NCBI GenBank assembly: GCA_050699055.1
Contig: JBOHCT010000221.1
Span: 1 to 6,289 of the forward strand
Source: JBOHCT01 sp050699055
GTDB lineage: Bacteria; Actinomycetota; Actinomycetes; Streptosporangiales; JBOHCT01
Direction of reading: 5' to 3'
DNA length: 6,289 nt
Shown here: positions 1-5,578 of the stretch, piece by piece
How the letters are laid out: every line of letters begins with the position of its first letter
Numbering within the stretch: the stretch's first letter is position 1
The notes under the pieces: generated by a model
Database searches by the model: none
The model's input: only the letters and a program-made list of their open reading frames with translations
What the model was told of the DNA's origin: nothing
Made by a program: the position numbers and the translations under genes

Positions 1-29
1 GCGGGAGGCGCAACCGGGTCACCTCCCGC
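1..29 (-). terminator. Hairpin just past the lsr2 stop, probable terminator
   Basis: A perfect 8-bp inverted repeat, GCGGGAGG at 1-8 and CCTCCCGC at 22-29, encloses a 13-nt loop. It begins 17 nt beyond the lsr2 stop codon in the direction of lsr2 transcription. No T-run follows within the window, which is common for actinobacterial stem-loop terminators. The stem touches the window edge and could be longer, and it could equally serve a gene entering from the left. Confidence 0.5.
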
Positions 30-46
30 CGGCCGGTTAGAGAAAC

Positions 47-379
47 TTACCGGTGCGCCCCTTCGTACTTCTGGATCACCTCGCTGGGGATACGCCCGCG
101 TTCGCTGACCTTGATCCCCTGCGAACGGGCCCATTCCCGTATCTCTGAGCTACGGGCTCGGCTCGACCGCGCCCTGGTCCGCCTGCCGCGAGTCCGGCCG
201 GCCTTCCTGGCGTGGTCGACGTACTTGTTCATCCTCCTGCGCAGCTTGGCGGCGTCGTTCCTGCACAGGTCGAGTTCGTACTCCTTGCCGCCGAACCCGA
301 ATGTGACCGTCTCGCTGCCCGCGACAGGCTCGTCGTGGTCCATGTCGCAGAGAAGAACTACCTGCACCTTCTGTGCCAT
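47..379 (-). CDS. lsr2: Lsr2-family nucleoid-associated DNA-binding protein
   Basis: This 110-residue protein is an Lsr2-type histone-like protein, a nucleoid bridging protein and silencer of AT-rich or foreign DNA. The N-terminus (MAQKVQVVLL, then ETVTFGFGGKEYELDL at about 23-38) matches the family's beta-strand dimerisation domain. Residues 56-76 form a very arginine-rich linker. The C-terminus has the hallmark DNA-binding segment IREWARSQGIKVSERGRIP (80-98), with the RGR minor-groove hook at 94-96. The length is typical of the family. I chose the ATG at 379 because the homology starts there and an AAGGGGG ribosome site lies 6 nt upstream; the frame stays open to 544 but looks non-coding. 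It is divergent from the ThDP enzyme gene. Cysteines at 11 and 39, and the DMDHDEP segment, differ from textbook Lsr2, so it is probably one of several paralogues rather than the main copy. Confidence 0.93.
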   Translation of the reverse strand: MAQKVQVVLLCDMDHDEPVAGSETVTFGFGGKEYELDLCRNDAAKLRRRMNKYVDHARKAGRTRGRRTRARSSRARSSEIREWARSQGIKVSERGRIPSEVIQKYEGAHR

Positions 380-483
380 GGTCTGCCCCCTTTTCTCCCG
401 GCGTGGCGACCGGCCCTGGATACCCCCGTTGTACTGGCCGGCGGCCCGGCGCCCGTTCCTCTTACCCAAGGCTTCCGACACCA

Positions 484-489
484 ATCTTA
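484..489 (-). promoter_or_regulatory. Possible -10 element for lsr2
   Basis: On the minus strand this reads TAAGAT, within TTTAAGAT, and fits the actinobacterial TANNNT -10 pattern. It lies about 105 nt before the lsr2 start codon. No good -35 hexamer is present at 17-18 nt spacing; that place is taken by the inverted repeat at 494-512, which would suit an activator- or repressor-controlled promoter. This is a pattern match only. Confidence 0.3.
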
Positions 490-493
490 AACG

Positions 494-512
494 AGGTGAC
501 CTGCGATCACCT
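494..512. promoter_or_regulatory. Candidate operator, 6-7-6 inverted repeat
   Basis: AGGTGA at 494-499 and TCACCT at 507-512 are perfect inverted copies separated by 7 nt. The site covers the -35/spacer zone expected for the putative lsr2 -10 element at 484-489. It is also about 25 nt upstream of a possible -35 for the divergent enzyme gene, so one dimeric regulator could act on both. The regulator is not identifiable from the window. Confidence 0.4.
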
Positions 513-535
513 ACTGACCAAACGGGGGTGTTGCG

Positions 536-565
536 TTGAAACATGCGGTGCGCCGCGGCGAGAAT
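536..565 (+). promoter_or_regulatory. Candidate sigma-70-type promoter for the ThDP enzyme gene
   Basis: TTGAAA at 536-541 (five of six matches to TTGACA) is followed after 18 nt by GAGAAT at 560-565 (four of six matches to TATAAT). It would give a leader of roughly 150 nt before the GTG start at 721. The spacing is acceptable, but the -10 lacks the first T, so this is tentative. Confidence 0.3.
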
Positions 566-720
566 GCTTGCGCATACCGGCGGGGGCGGTGGTTCGGCGC
601 GGTGGCTCGTTCACTCCGCGGGCAGGGAAAGGCCGCCCCTGGCCGCGGGGTCGGGCGCACTATCCGATCACCGCGGGGCAGACTGGGGCAGGACGCGGGA
701 GTGGTCCCAGGGAGGTCTTC

Positions 721-2364
721 GTGCGCGCGGCGGATTTGTTGGTGCGTTGCCTGGAGTCGGAGGGTGTTAGGTACGTCTTCGGCATTCCAGGCGAGGAGAC
801 GCTCGATCTGAACGAGGCACTCGAAGCGTCGAGCGTGACGTTCGTACCGGTGCGACACGAACAGGGCGGAGCGTACATCGCCGATGTCGTCGGGCGACTG
901 ACCGGTCGGGCGGGGGTAGCGCTCGCCACCCTGGGCCCGGGGGCGACGAACCTCGTGACCGGGGTGGCCGACGCCTACCTCGACCGTGCGCCGCTCGTCG
1001 CCCTCACCGGCCAGGCCGACCTCGCGCGGATGCACAAGGAGAGCCACCAGTACGTTGACGTGCTCTCGCTGCTCCGCCCGGTCACCAAGTGGAACGCCCG
1101 GATGAGCGAGCCCGGCATCGTCGCGGAGACGGTACGCAAGGCGTTCGACGTCGCCGAGCAGGAGAAGCCCGGGGCCACTCACCTGGAGCTGCCCGAGGAC
1201 GTGATGGCCGCGCCCGTGCCCGAGGAACTGGCCGCCCCGCTGCCTCGGTCGGAACCGGTACGTCCCGAACCGTCTGCCCGGGCGCTGCTGCGGGCGGCTG
1301 ACCTCATCAGGGGCGGGGGCAAGGTGGTCGCGCTCGCCGGCAACGGCGCCGTGCGGGGCCGGGCGGCCGGTGCGCTGCGGGAGTTCAGCCGGGCGACAGG
1401 AATTCCGGTGGCGGAGACGTTCATGGGCAAGGGCCTGCTGGCCGCCGACGCCCCGGGGGCGCTGGGCGCGACCGGCCTGCAGGCGGGCGACTACCAGATG
1501 GCCGGGTTCGACGAGGCGGACGTGGTTGTCGCGATCGGGTACGACCTGGTCGAGCAGTCGCCGAAGCAGTGGAACCCGCGCCGGGACAAGACGATCGTCT
1601 GTGTCGACACGCTCCCGGCGGAGGTCGACGCCTACTTCATGCCGGCGATCGAGTTGGTCGGCGACATTTACCACATCCTCGCCCGACTCGCCGAGGAGTG
1701 CCGCGACGGCGCGTCCCCCGGCGGCTCGCCCCGGCTGCGGGAGGCCACCCTCGGCCTGCTCGAGCGCTGTCGTGGCGACGACCGGTTCCCGATGTGCCCC
1801 CCGCGGTTGCTCGCCGAGATCCGCGACGAGCTGGGCCGGCACGACGTGGTGATCAGCGACGTGGGCCTGCACAAGCTTTGGATCGGCCGGATGTTCCCCG
1901 CGTACGAGCCGAACACGACGCTCATCGCGAACGGGCTCGCCGGCATGGGCTTCGCCGTACCGGCGGGCATCGCCGCGAAGCTGGTCCGCCCGCGGGCGAA
2001 GGTGGTCAGCGTGAGCGGCGACGGCGGGTTCCTCATCAACGCGCAGGAGCTGGAGACCGCCAAGCGGCTGGGCACGGCCTTCGTGAACGTGATCTGGGAG
2101 AACGCGCAGTACGGCTCGATCGTCTGGAAGCAGGATCGGCGGTTTGGCCGCCACTTCGGCACCGACTTCACGAACCCCGACTTCGTCCGGCTGGCCGAGG
2201 CGTTCGGACTGCCAGCCTGGCGGGTCCAGGGGCCCGAGGAATTCGCGCCATCGCTGCGCCGCGCCCTTGCTCAGGACCTGCCGAGCGTGCTCGTCGTCCC
2301 CGTCGACTACAGCCTCGACGTGGCGATCGTGGACGAGCTCGGCCCCGAGACCGTCGAGACCTGA
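721..2364 (+). CDS. ThDP-dependent acetolactate synthase-like enzyme, possible 2-oxoglutarate decarboxylase
   Basis: This is a complete 547-residue ThDP enzyme of the acetolactate synthase/pyruvate decarboxylase superfamily. The Pyr domain spans about 1-170, with GIPGEE at 21-26 and the catalytic glutamate E47 in RHEQGG. LGPGATN is at 71-77 and the subgroup signature MHKESHQ at 104-110. A central domain (about 185-320) precedes the PP domain (about 360-535), where GDGG (433-436) and N461 form the Mg-diphosphate motif. The GTG at 721 is chosen because homology begins at once (VRAADLLVRCLESEGV) and GGGAGG at 710-715 sits 5 nt upstream; the in-frame extension to 373 is not conserved-looking. Standard annotation would be acetolactate synthase large subunit, joining two pyruvates. 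No small regulatory subunit lies nearby. The convergent succinate-semialdehyde dehydrogenase-like gene makes 2-oxoglutarate decarboxylase an attractive alternative. The family is certain; the substrate is not. Confidence 0.93.
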   Translation: MRAADLLVRCLESEGVRYVFGIPGEETLDLNEALEASSVTFVPVRHEQGGAYIADVVGRLTGRAGVALATLGPGATNLVTGVADAYLDRAPLVALTGQADLARMHKESHQYVDVLSLLRPVTKWNARMSEPGIVAETVRKAFDVAEQEKPGATHLELPEDVMAAPVPEELAAPLPRSEPVRPEPSARALLRAADLIRGGGKVVALAGNGAVRGRAAGALREFSRATGIPVAETFMGKGLLAADAPGALGATGLQAGDYQMAGFDEADVVVAIGYDLVEQSPKQWNPRRDKTIVCVDTLPAEVDAYFMPAIELVGDIYHILARLAEECRDGASPGGSPRLREATLGLLERCRGDDRFPMCPPRLLAEIRDELGRHDVVISDVGLHKLWIGRMFPAYEPNTTLIANGLAGMGFAVPAGIAAKLVRPRAKVVSVSGDGGFLINAQELETAKRLGTAFVNVIWENAQYGSIVWKQDRRFGRHFGTDFTNPDFVRLAEAFGLPAWRVQGPEEFAPSLRRALAQDLPSVLVVPVDYSLDVAIVDELGPETVET

Positions 2365-2400
2365 GGCCCTCTGCCGGGACAGGCAGCCCCTCGGCAAGAC

Positions 2401-2446
2401 CCGCGGCCGCCACGCGCCATGATCCGCGGCCGCCACGCGCCATGAT
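2401..2446. repeat. Exact 23-bp tandem duplication between convergent genes
   Basis: A 23-bp unit beginning CCGCGGCCGCC and ending CATGAT occurs at 2401-2423 and again, identically, at 2424-2446. It starts 36 bp after the ThDP enzyme stop. Its CATGATCC ends reappear inverted near 2499-2506, so the duplication is part of a larger symmetrical element. Because 23 is not a multiple of three and the site is intergenic, a coding origin is unlikely. Confidence 0.9.
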
Positions 2447-2506
2447 CCCGCTCTGCGGTCCGGATGCGGAGAGTACTGGCGGCCTGGACCGCGAACGCGG
2501 ATCATG
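2441..2506. terminator. Bipartite inverted repeat, possible bidirectional terminator
   Basis: CATGATCC at 2441-2448 pairs with GGATCATG at 2499-2506, and GCGGTCC at 2455-2461 pairs with GGACCGC at 2486-2492. The two stems are nested with 6-nt internal loops on each side and a 24-nt apical loop. A competing outer arm, CATGATCCGCG at 2418-2428, pairs over 11 bp with 2496-2506. The position between two convergent 3' ends, 14 nt from the dehydrogenase stop, suits a shared terminator. No T-runs are present, so it could instead be an extragenic palindrome. Confidence 0.4.
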
Positions 2507-2520
2507 CAAATGAGTGGTGG

Positions 2521-3897
2521 TCAGGCGCCCACCCAGACTGTCTTGATGTTGCAGAACTCCCTGATGCCGTGCGCGGACAGCTCCCGTCCGTACCCTGAGC
2601 GCTTCACGCCGCCGAACGGCAGCTCGGGGTACGACGTCGTCATGCCGTTGATGAAGACGGCGCCTGCCTCGAGCTCAGTGACGAACCGGGCCTCCTCGGC
2701 GGCGTCGGTGGTCCACGCGTTCGACCCGAGGCCGAAACCTGTCGCGTTGGCCAGCTCGATGGCCTCCACGATGTCGGCGGCGCGGTAGAGCCCGGCCACC
2801 GGCCCGAAGACCTCCTCCCCGTACATCCGCATCTCCGGGGTCACCCCAGCGACGACGGTCGGCGGGTAGAACCAGCCTGGCCGGTCGAGTGACGCGCCGC
2901 CGCAGAGCACCTTGGCCCCCTTGCCGGCCGCGTCGGCGACGAGGTCCTCCACGTCGCCGCGGCCGCCGTCGGTCGCGAGCGGTCCGACCTGGGTGGAGTC
3001 CTCCATCGGGTCGCCGACCTTCAAGGCGCGCATCCGCTCGACGAACCGGTCCGCGAAGCTGTCGTACACATCGGCGTGCACGATGAACCGCTTGGCCGCG
3101 ATGCAGGACTGCCCGTTGTTCTGGACCCGCGCGGTGACCGCGACGTCGGCGGCGCGGTCGAGGTCGGCCGAGGGCATGACCACGTACGGGTCGCTCCCGC
3201 CCAGCTCGAGCACTGTCTTCTTGACCTCGCTGCCGGCGATCTGCGCGACAGAGCGCCCGGCCGGCTCGCTGCCGGTGAGCGTCGCCGCGGCGACCCGGGG
3301 GTCACGCAGCACCGCCTCCACGTCGCGGGAGCCGATCAGCAGGGTCTGGAAGCAGCCCTCCGGGAAGCCGCCGCGGCGGAACAGGTCCTCGAGGTACAGG
3401 GCCGTCTGGGGGACGTTGGAGGAGTGCTTGAGCAGGCCGACGTCGCCGGCCATCAGCGCGGGCGCCGCGAACCTGACGACCTGCCACATCGGGAAGTTCC
3501 ACGGCATCACCGCGAGCACCACACCGAGCGGCTGGTAGTGGGTGTACGCCCGTCGGGCGCCCACCGCGTCCGCGTCGCCGGGCTCGTCGGCGAGAAACTC
3601 CTCGGCGTGCTCGGCGTTGAAGCGCATCGCCTTCGAGCACTTGCCTGCCTCGGCCTTGGCCGCGGCCAGGGTCTTGCCCATCTCGGTCGTCATCGTGCGG
3701 GCGGCGTCGTCCTGCTCGGCGTCGAGCAGGTCCGCGGTCGCCCGCAGCAGCCGCGCCCGCTCGGCGAACGACGACCGGCGGTACGTGCGGAACGTCTCGT
3801 GGGCGCGGGCGATGCGTGCCCCGACCTCTTCAGCGCTGAGCGAGTCGAAGGTCTTCAACGTCTCCCCAGTGGTGGGGTTGACGGTGGCGATCGGCAT
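2521..3897 (-). CDS. NAD-dependent succinate-semialdehyde dehydrogenase-type aldehyde dehydrogenase
   Basis: This complete 458-residue aldehyde dehydrogenase most resembles the short NAD-linked succinate-semialdehyde dehydrogenases (E. coli Sad/YneI, 462 residues), which oxidise succinate semialdehyde to succinate in the cytosol. MPWNFP (131-136) supplies the oxyanion asparagine N134, and LLKHSSNVP (155-163) has the KH typical of this group. TGSEPAG (208-214) is in the nucleotide-binding fold, ELGGSDP (231-237) gives the general base E231, and NNGQSC (260-265) carries the nucleophile C265. EEVFGP is at 361-366, and the CNIKTVW ending is characteristic. All catalytic residues are intact. The ATG at 3897 is preceded by GGGAGG with 6-nt spacing; a TTG at 3927 is less likely. 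The gene converges on the acetolactate synthase-like gene, its probable metabolic partner. Class assignment is firm; exact aldehyde specificity is inferred. Confidence 0.92.
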   Translation of the reverse strand: MPIATVNPTTGETLKTFDSLSAEEVGARIARAHETFRTYRRSSFAERARLLRATADLLDAEQDDAARTMTTEMGKTLAAAKAEAGKCSKAMRFNAEHAEEFLADEPGDADAVGARRAYTHYQPLGVVLAVMPWNFPMWQVVRFAAPALMAGDVGLLKHSSNVPQTALYLEDLFRRGGFPEGCFQTLLIGSRDVEAVLRDPRVAAATLTGSEPAGRSVAQIAGSEVKKTVLELGGSDPYVVMPSADLDRAADVAVTARVQNNGQSCIAAKRFIVHADVYDSFADRFVERMRALKVGDPMEDSTQVGPLATDGGRGDVEDLVADAAGKGAKVLCGGASLDRPGWFYPPTVVAGVTPEMRMYGEEVFGPVAGLYRAADIVEAIELANATGFGLGSNAWTTDAAEEARFVTELEAGAVFINGMTTSYPELPFGGVKRSGYGRELSAHGIREFCNIKTVWVGA

Positions 3898-4263
3898 GAT
3901 GACCCTCCCTACGGCCGCATAGAGCAAGCATGCCCCCTCCTACCGGGTGCGACCCACCCGCCCCACGCCGAGCCGCAGGGGAACGGCTTGTTTCCCGCCG
4001 GAGACAAGGTCGCCGGGCCGCGGCGGCGCATTGAGACTTCCTCCGGTTCCGCGAGCGGGGGCGAGCGCTGTCGCTCCCGGGGTCGGGCCGGCGCATATGG
4101 GCTGAGCGAGCTCCGGCCGGCCCGCGCCCGGCGTACGCGCCAGCAGGAAAACGAATGGCCCTACCGATCTTCCGTGGCGTCACTCTTCGCAACGGTCAGC
4201 CCAGATGGCCGGAGTAGGCCACCCAGGCCGTGTGTCCCTCACGGCGCGCGCCAGAACGGAGGG

Positions 4264-4286
4264 CTGGAAGAAGCGACTCCTTCCAG
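4264..4286. repeat. 7-bp hairpin in the spacer
   Basis: CTGGAAG at 4264-4270 and CTTCCAG at 4280-4286 form a perfect 7-bp stem around a 9-nt loop. It lies about 120 bp upstream of the promoter of the HTH gene. No transcript clearly ends here, so an upstream regulator site is as likely as a terminator. Confidence 0.35.
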
Positions 4287-4405
4287 GTCCGGGCACGGTT
4301 TCGCGGTCCGCTGAGGGTGGGCGACCGTGGACGAGCAGACGCCCGTGTACCCGATAACCGAGTGCACAGGAGCGATCACGAACTGTCATAGTCGGAACCG
4401 CGCTC

Positions 4406-4435
4406 TTGACGTGTCCACTTTTGGACCTCTAACTT
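4406..4435 (+). promoter_or_regulatory. Canonical promoter of the HTH gene
   Basis: TTGACG at 4406-4411 is followed by an 18-bp spacer and TAACTT at 4430-4435. The -35 matches TTGACA at five of six positions and the -10 fits TANNNT, making this the best housekeeping-type promoter in the window. Transcription would start near 4442, leaving a leader of about 145 nt before the GTG at 4589. Confidence 0.55.
4413..4426. promoter_or_regulatory. Palindrome in the promoter spacer, candidate operator
   Basis: GTCCA at 4413-4417 and TGGAC at 4422-4426 are perfect inverted copies around a 4-nt centre. The element lies entirely between the -35 and -10 hexamers, where a bound protein would block RNA polymerase. 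Autorepression by the downstream HTH protein is a plausible but untested reading. Confidence 0.4.
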
Positions 4436-4588
4436 CACGTGCGACTCGGGGGAGGAAAGACCGAGCGGCTGCGGGGTGGCGTCGCGCCTTCGCTCACGGG
4501 CGCGGTGGCTGGCCATCGGTCCGCCTTTCCTTGACAACGATGTCGAGGACCAGCTTGGGGGCTGCCCCCTGAAGGACAGGAGGACGAG

Positions 4589-4816
4589 GTGGGTCAGACA
4601 ACGCTCACAGCTCGAATGACTGAGCCCCGACTCTCCGATGAGGAGGTCTACGTACTGGCTCTCCTTGCAACAGGAGTGACCCTGGACGTGGCCGCGCGGA
4701 GGGTCGATCTGAGCGAGCGGACACTGCGTCGGCGCGTACGTGCGGTCTGCGACCGGATCGGCGTCGACACACCCATAGAGGCGGTGGTCTGGGCCGCGAA
4801 GCGCGATCTGATCTGA
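4589..4816 (+). CDS. Small stand-alone LuxR-type helix-turn-helix regulator
   Basis: This 75-residue protein consists almost entirely of a LuxR/GerE-type DNA-binding domain. From residue 15, LSDEEVYVLALLATGVTLDV begins the scaffold helix. AARRVDLSERTLRRRV (35-50) is the helix-turn-helix, and IGVDTPIEAVVWAAKRDLI (57-75) matches the final dimerisation helix of the family. There is no receiver, autoinducer-binding or sensor domain. The GTG at 4589 is supported by AGGAGG at 4578-4583 with 5-nt spacing. It sits alone in its transcription unit, behind a good promoter containing a palindrome. HTH-only LuxR-like proteins of this size are common in actinobacteria, with mostly unknown targets. TLRRRV replaces the more usual TVKNHV/TVKTHV in the recognition helix, so its DNA site may be unusual. 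A truncated larger regulator is possible, but the good ribosome site and clean N-terminus argue against it. Confidence 0.82.
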   Translation: MGQTTLTARMTEPRLSDEEVYVLALLATGVTLDVAARRVDLSERTLRRRVRAVCDRIGVDTPIEAVVWAAKRDLI

Positions 4817-4864
4817 ACCTGGATCTGACACTGACAACCTGTCCGCGAACCGCGTCGGCTGTGC

Positions 4865-4961
4865 GAGCCACGTCGAGACGTTGGCGTGCTCCCGAGCGGG
4901 GCGGCTGCGGAGCCACGTCGAGACGTTGGCGTGCTCCCGAGCGGGGCGGCTGCGGAGCCAC
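4865..4961. repeat. 45-bp exact tandem repeat, 2.2 copies, palindrome-rich
   Basis: A 45-bp unit starting GAGCCACGTCGAGACG is present at 4865-4909 and, without a mismatch, at 4910-4954; the next 7 bases (4955-4961) begin a third copy. Each unit contains three small inverted repeats: ACGTC-GA-GACGT (4870-4881, 4915-4926), CCCG-AG-CGGG (4891-4900, 4936-4945) and GGCT-GCGG-AGCC (4903-4914, 4948-4959). The period is 15 codons, but no supported gene reads through it. Confidence 0.95.
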
Positions 4962-4981
4962 TGGGACAGTCCCCGCAGGCC

Positions 4982-5007
4982 CTGACGCCGGTTGGTGAAG
5001 GCGTCGG
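4982..5007 (+). terminator. Hairpin downstream of the HTH gene, possible terminator
   Basis: CTGACGCC at 4982-4989 pairs with GGCGTCGG at 5000-5007, giving eight pairs including one T-G wobble around a 10-nt loop. It lies about 165 nt after the HTH stop codon, beyond the tandem repeat. There is no T-run, so a terminator role is only suggested by position. Confidence 0.3.
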
Positions 5008-5200
5008 CACGTGCGCAGCGCCCGTGCTAGCCGAGGCGTCGAGTGACAGGGTCTCTGCCCCTGGTGTGCCCCATGTGGTGGCGGCCGGGCAGTGCGCCGT
5101 CGCCGCTGCGGGTGCCGCGGCGGTGGAGCCTGCCGCGCGGAGGCGTTGGCGGTGAAGCGTAGCGAGTGAGTGGTCGCCGCCCCGGGACGGCCGATGGTGG

Positions 5201-5578
5201 TTACATCTCCGTAAGATCCTGCTCCCCGCCGATGGTGGGCTCGGTATCGGCGGTCGCGTCGGCCACCGAGGGGAAGATCCGAAAGTGGCGGCTCAGGCCG
5301 GTGATGCCCAGCACCCTGCTGACTGGGCCCCGCGGCGCCGCCAGACACAGCCGCCCACCAAGGTGGGACGCGAGCTGGTCCGCGGCGATCAGGGCGGACA
5401 GCCCGGTCGAGTCTATGAACTGGAGACCCGCCAGATCGACGACGACCCGGTGGCTGCCTCGAGTGAGGGCCTCACGCAGACGCGCCCGGAAGCCGGGGGC
5501 GTTGCTGAGATCAAGCTCCCCGCTCACGGTGACGACGGTGCAGTCGTCTTGGTCACGGGTGGACAGGGCCAGGTCCAT
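5201..5578 (-). CDS. STAS-domain anti-sigma-factor antagonist
   Basis: This 125-residue single-domain protein belongs to the SpoIIAA/RsbV anti-anti-sigma family. Such proteins bind a HATPase anti-sigma kinase and release the sigma factor when unphosphorylated. VVTVSGELDLSNAPGFRARL (about 15-34) is the typical first strand and helix. VVVDLAGLQFIDSTGLSALI (about 45-64) holds the conserved phosphorylation motif DSTGL, with S57 the expected phosphoacceptor. LCLAAPRGPVSRVLGITGL (about 78-96) completes the fold. The C-terminal 20 residues are acidic and probably disordered. The ATG at 5578 follows GGGAG on the minus strand with 6-nt spacing. No anti-sigma kinase, phosphatase or sigma factor gene is adjacent, so partners must be elsewhere. 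A -10-like TACACT lies at 5652-5647, without a clear -35. Fold and motif are clear; the controlled sigma factor is unknown. Confidence 0.92.
   Translation of the reverse strand: MDLALSTRDQDDCTVVTVSGELDLSNAPGFRARLREALTRGSHRVVVDLAGLQFIDSTGLSALIAADQLASHLGGRLCLAAPRGPVSRVLGITGLSRHFRIFPSVADATADTEPTIGGEQDLTEM

Larger units (their letters stand above)
380..720. promoter_or_regulatory. Divergent promoter region between lsr2 and the ThDP enzyme gene
   Basis: This 341-bp gap contains no convincing gene. The open frame that crosses it upstream of the ThDP enzyme has no family homology and reflects low stop-codon frequency. The segment from about 480 to 545 is visibly less GC-rich than its surroundings and holds the candidate control elements listed separately. 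Being AT-richer, it could also be bound by Lsr2 itself, but that is inference. Confidence 0.6.
3898..4588. other. Long gene-free spacer between divergent aldehyde dehydrogenase and HTH genes
   Basis: I find no supported gene in these 691 bp. The frames crossing it are arginine/proline-rich, lack ribosome sites or run into the dehydrogenase as shadows. No minus-strand TANNNT element with a usable -35 was found upstream of the dehydrogenase, so its promoter is unassigned. Small symmetries include GGGT-3-ACCC at 3945-3955, about 48 bp before the dehydrogenase start, and GAGCG-4-CGCTC at 4063-4076. The clearest elements, at 4264-4286 and 4406-4435, are listed separately. Confidence 0.6.
4817..5200. 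other. Non-coding spacer with tandem repeat between HTH and STAS genes
   Basis: This 384-bp stretch separates the convergent 3' ends of the HTH and STAS genes. Frames open across it on both strands have no recognisable family signature and no good ribosome site. It contains the 45-bp tandem repeat at 4865-4961 and a hairpin at 4982-5007. GCCGATGGTGG at 5190-5200 recurs at 5228-5238 inside the STAS gene's 3' end, a minor 11-bp direct repeat. Confidence 0.55.

Noticed and set aside
373..720. In-frame N-terminal extension of the ThDP enzyme
   Set aside because: Family homology starts exactly at GTG 721, with a strong ribosome site 5 nt upstream; the extension overlaps the divergent promoter region and lacks conserved residues.
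511..2505. 664-codon open frame antisense to the ThDP enzyme gene
   Set aside because: Low-complexity, Arg/Pro/His-rich translation with no family signature; it is the complement of a strongly coding GC-rich gene and has no ribosome site.
1569..2513. 314-codon plus-strand frame overlapping the ThDP enzyme
   Set aside because: Alternative frame of a gene whose own frame carries all conserved motifs; composition is Arg/Ala/Gly-rich noise.
3076..4314. 412-codon plus-strand frame over the dehydrogenase and spacer
   Set aside because: Mostly antisense shadow of the dehydrogenase; the spacer part has no motifs or plausible start.
4327..4572. 81-codon GTG-initiated small frame upstream of the HTH gene
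   Set aside because: It contains the HTH gene's promoter, its ribosome site is weak (GAGGG, 9 nt away), and the second half is Arg-rich noise; kept only as something to test.
4376..4837. 153-codon minus-strand frame antisense to the HTH gene
   Set aside because: No recognisable domain, no ribosome site, and a clear LuxR-type domain on the other strand accounts for the open frame.
4865..4961. CRISPR array or linear-replicon telomere
   Set aside because: Adjacent head-to-tail units with no variable spacers exclude CRISPR; only two copies inside ordinary chromosomal genes give no support for a telomere despite the palindromes.
4886..5155. 89-codon plus-strand frame through the 45-bp repeat
   Set aside because: The repeat period is a multiple of three, which keeps any frame open; there is no ribosome site and no family resemblance.
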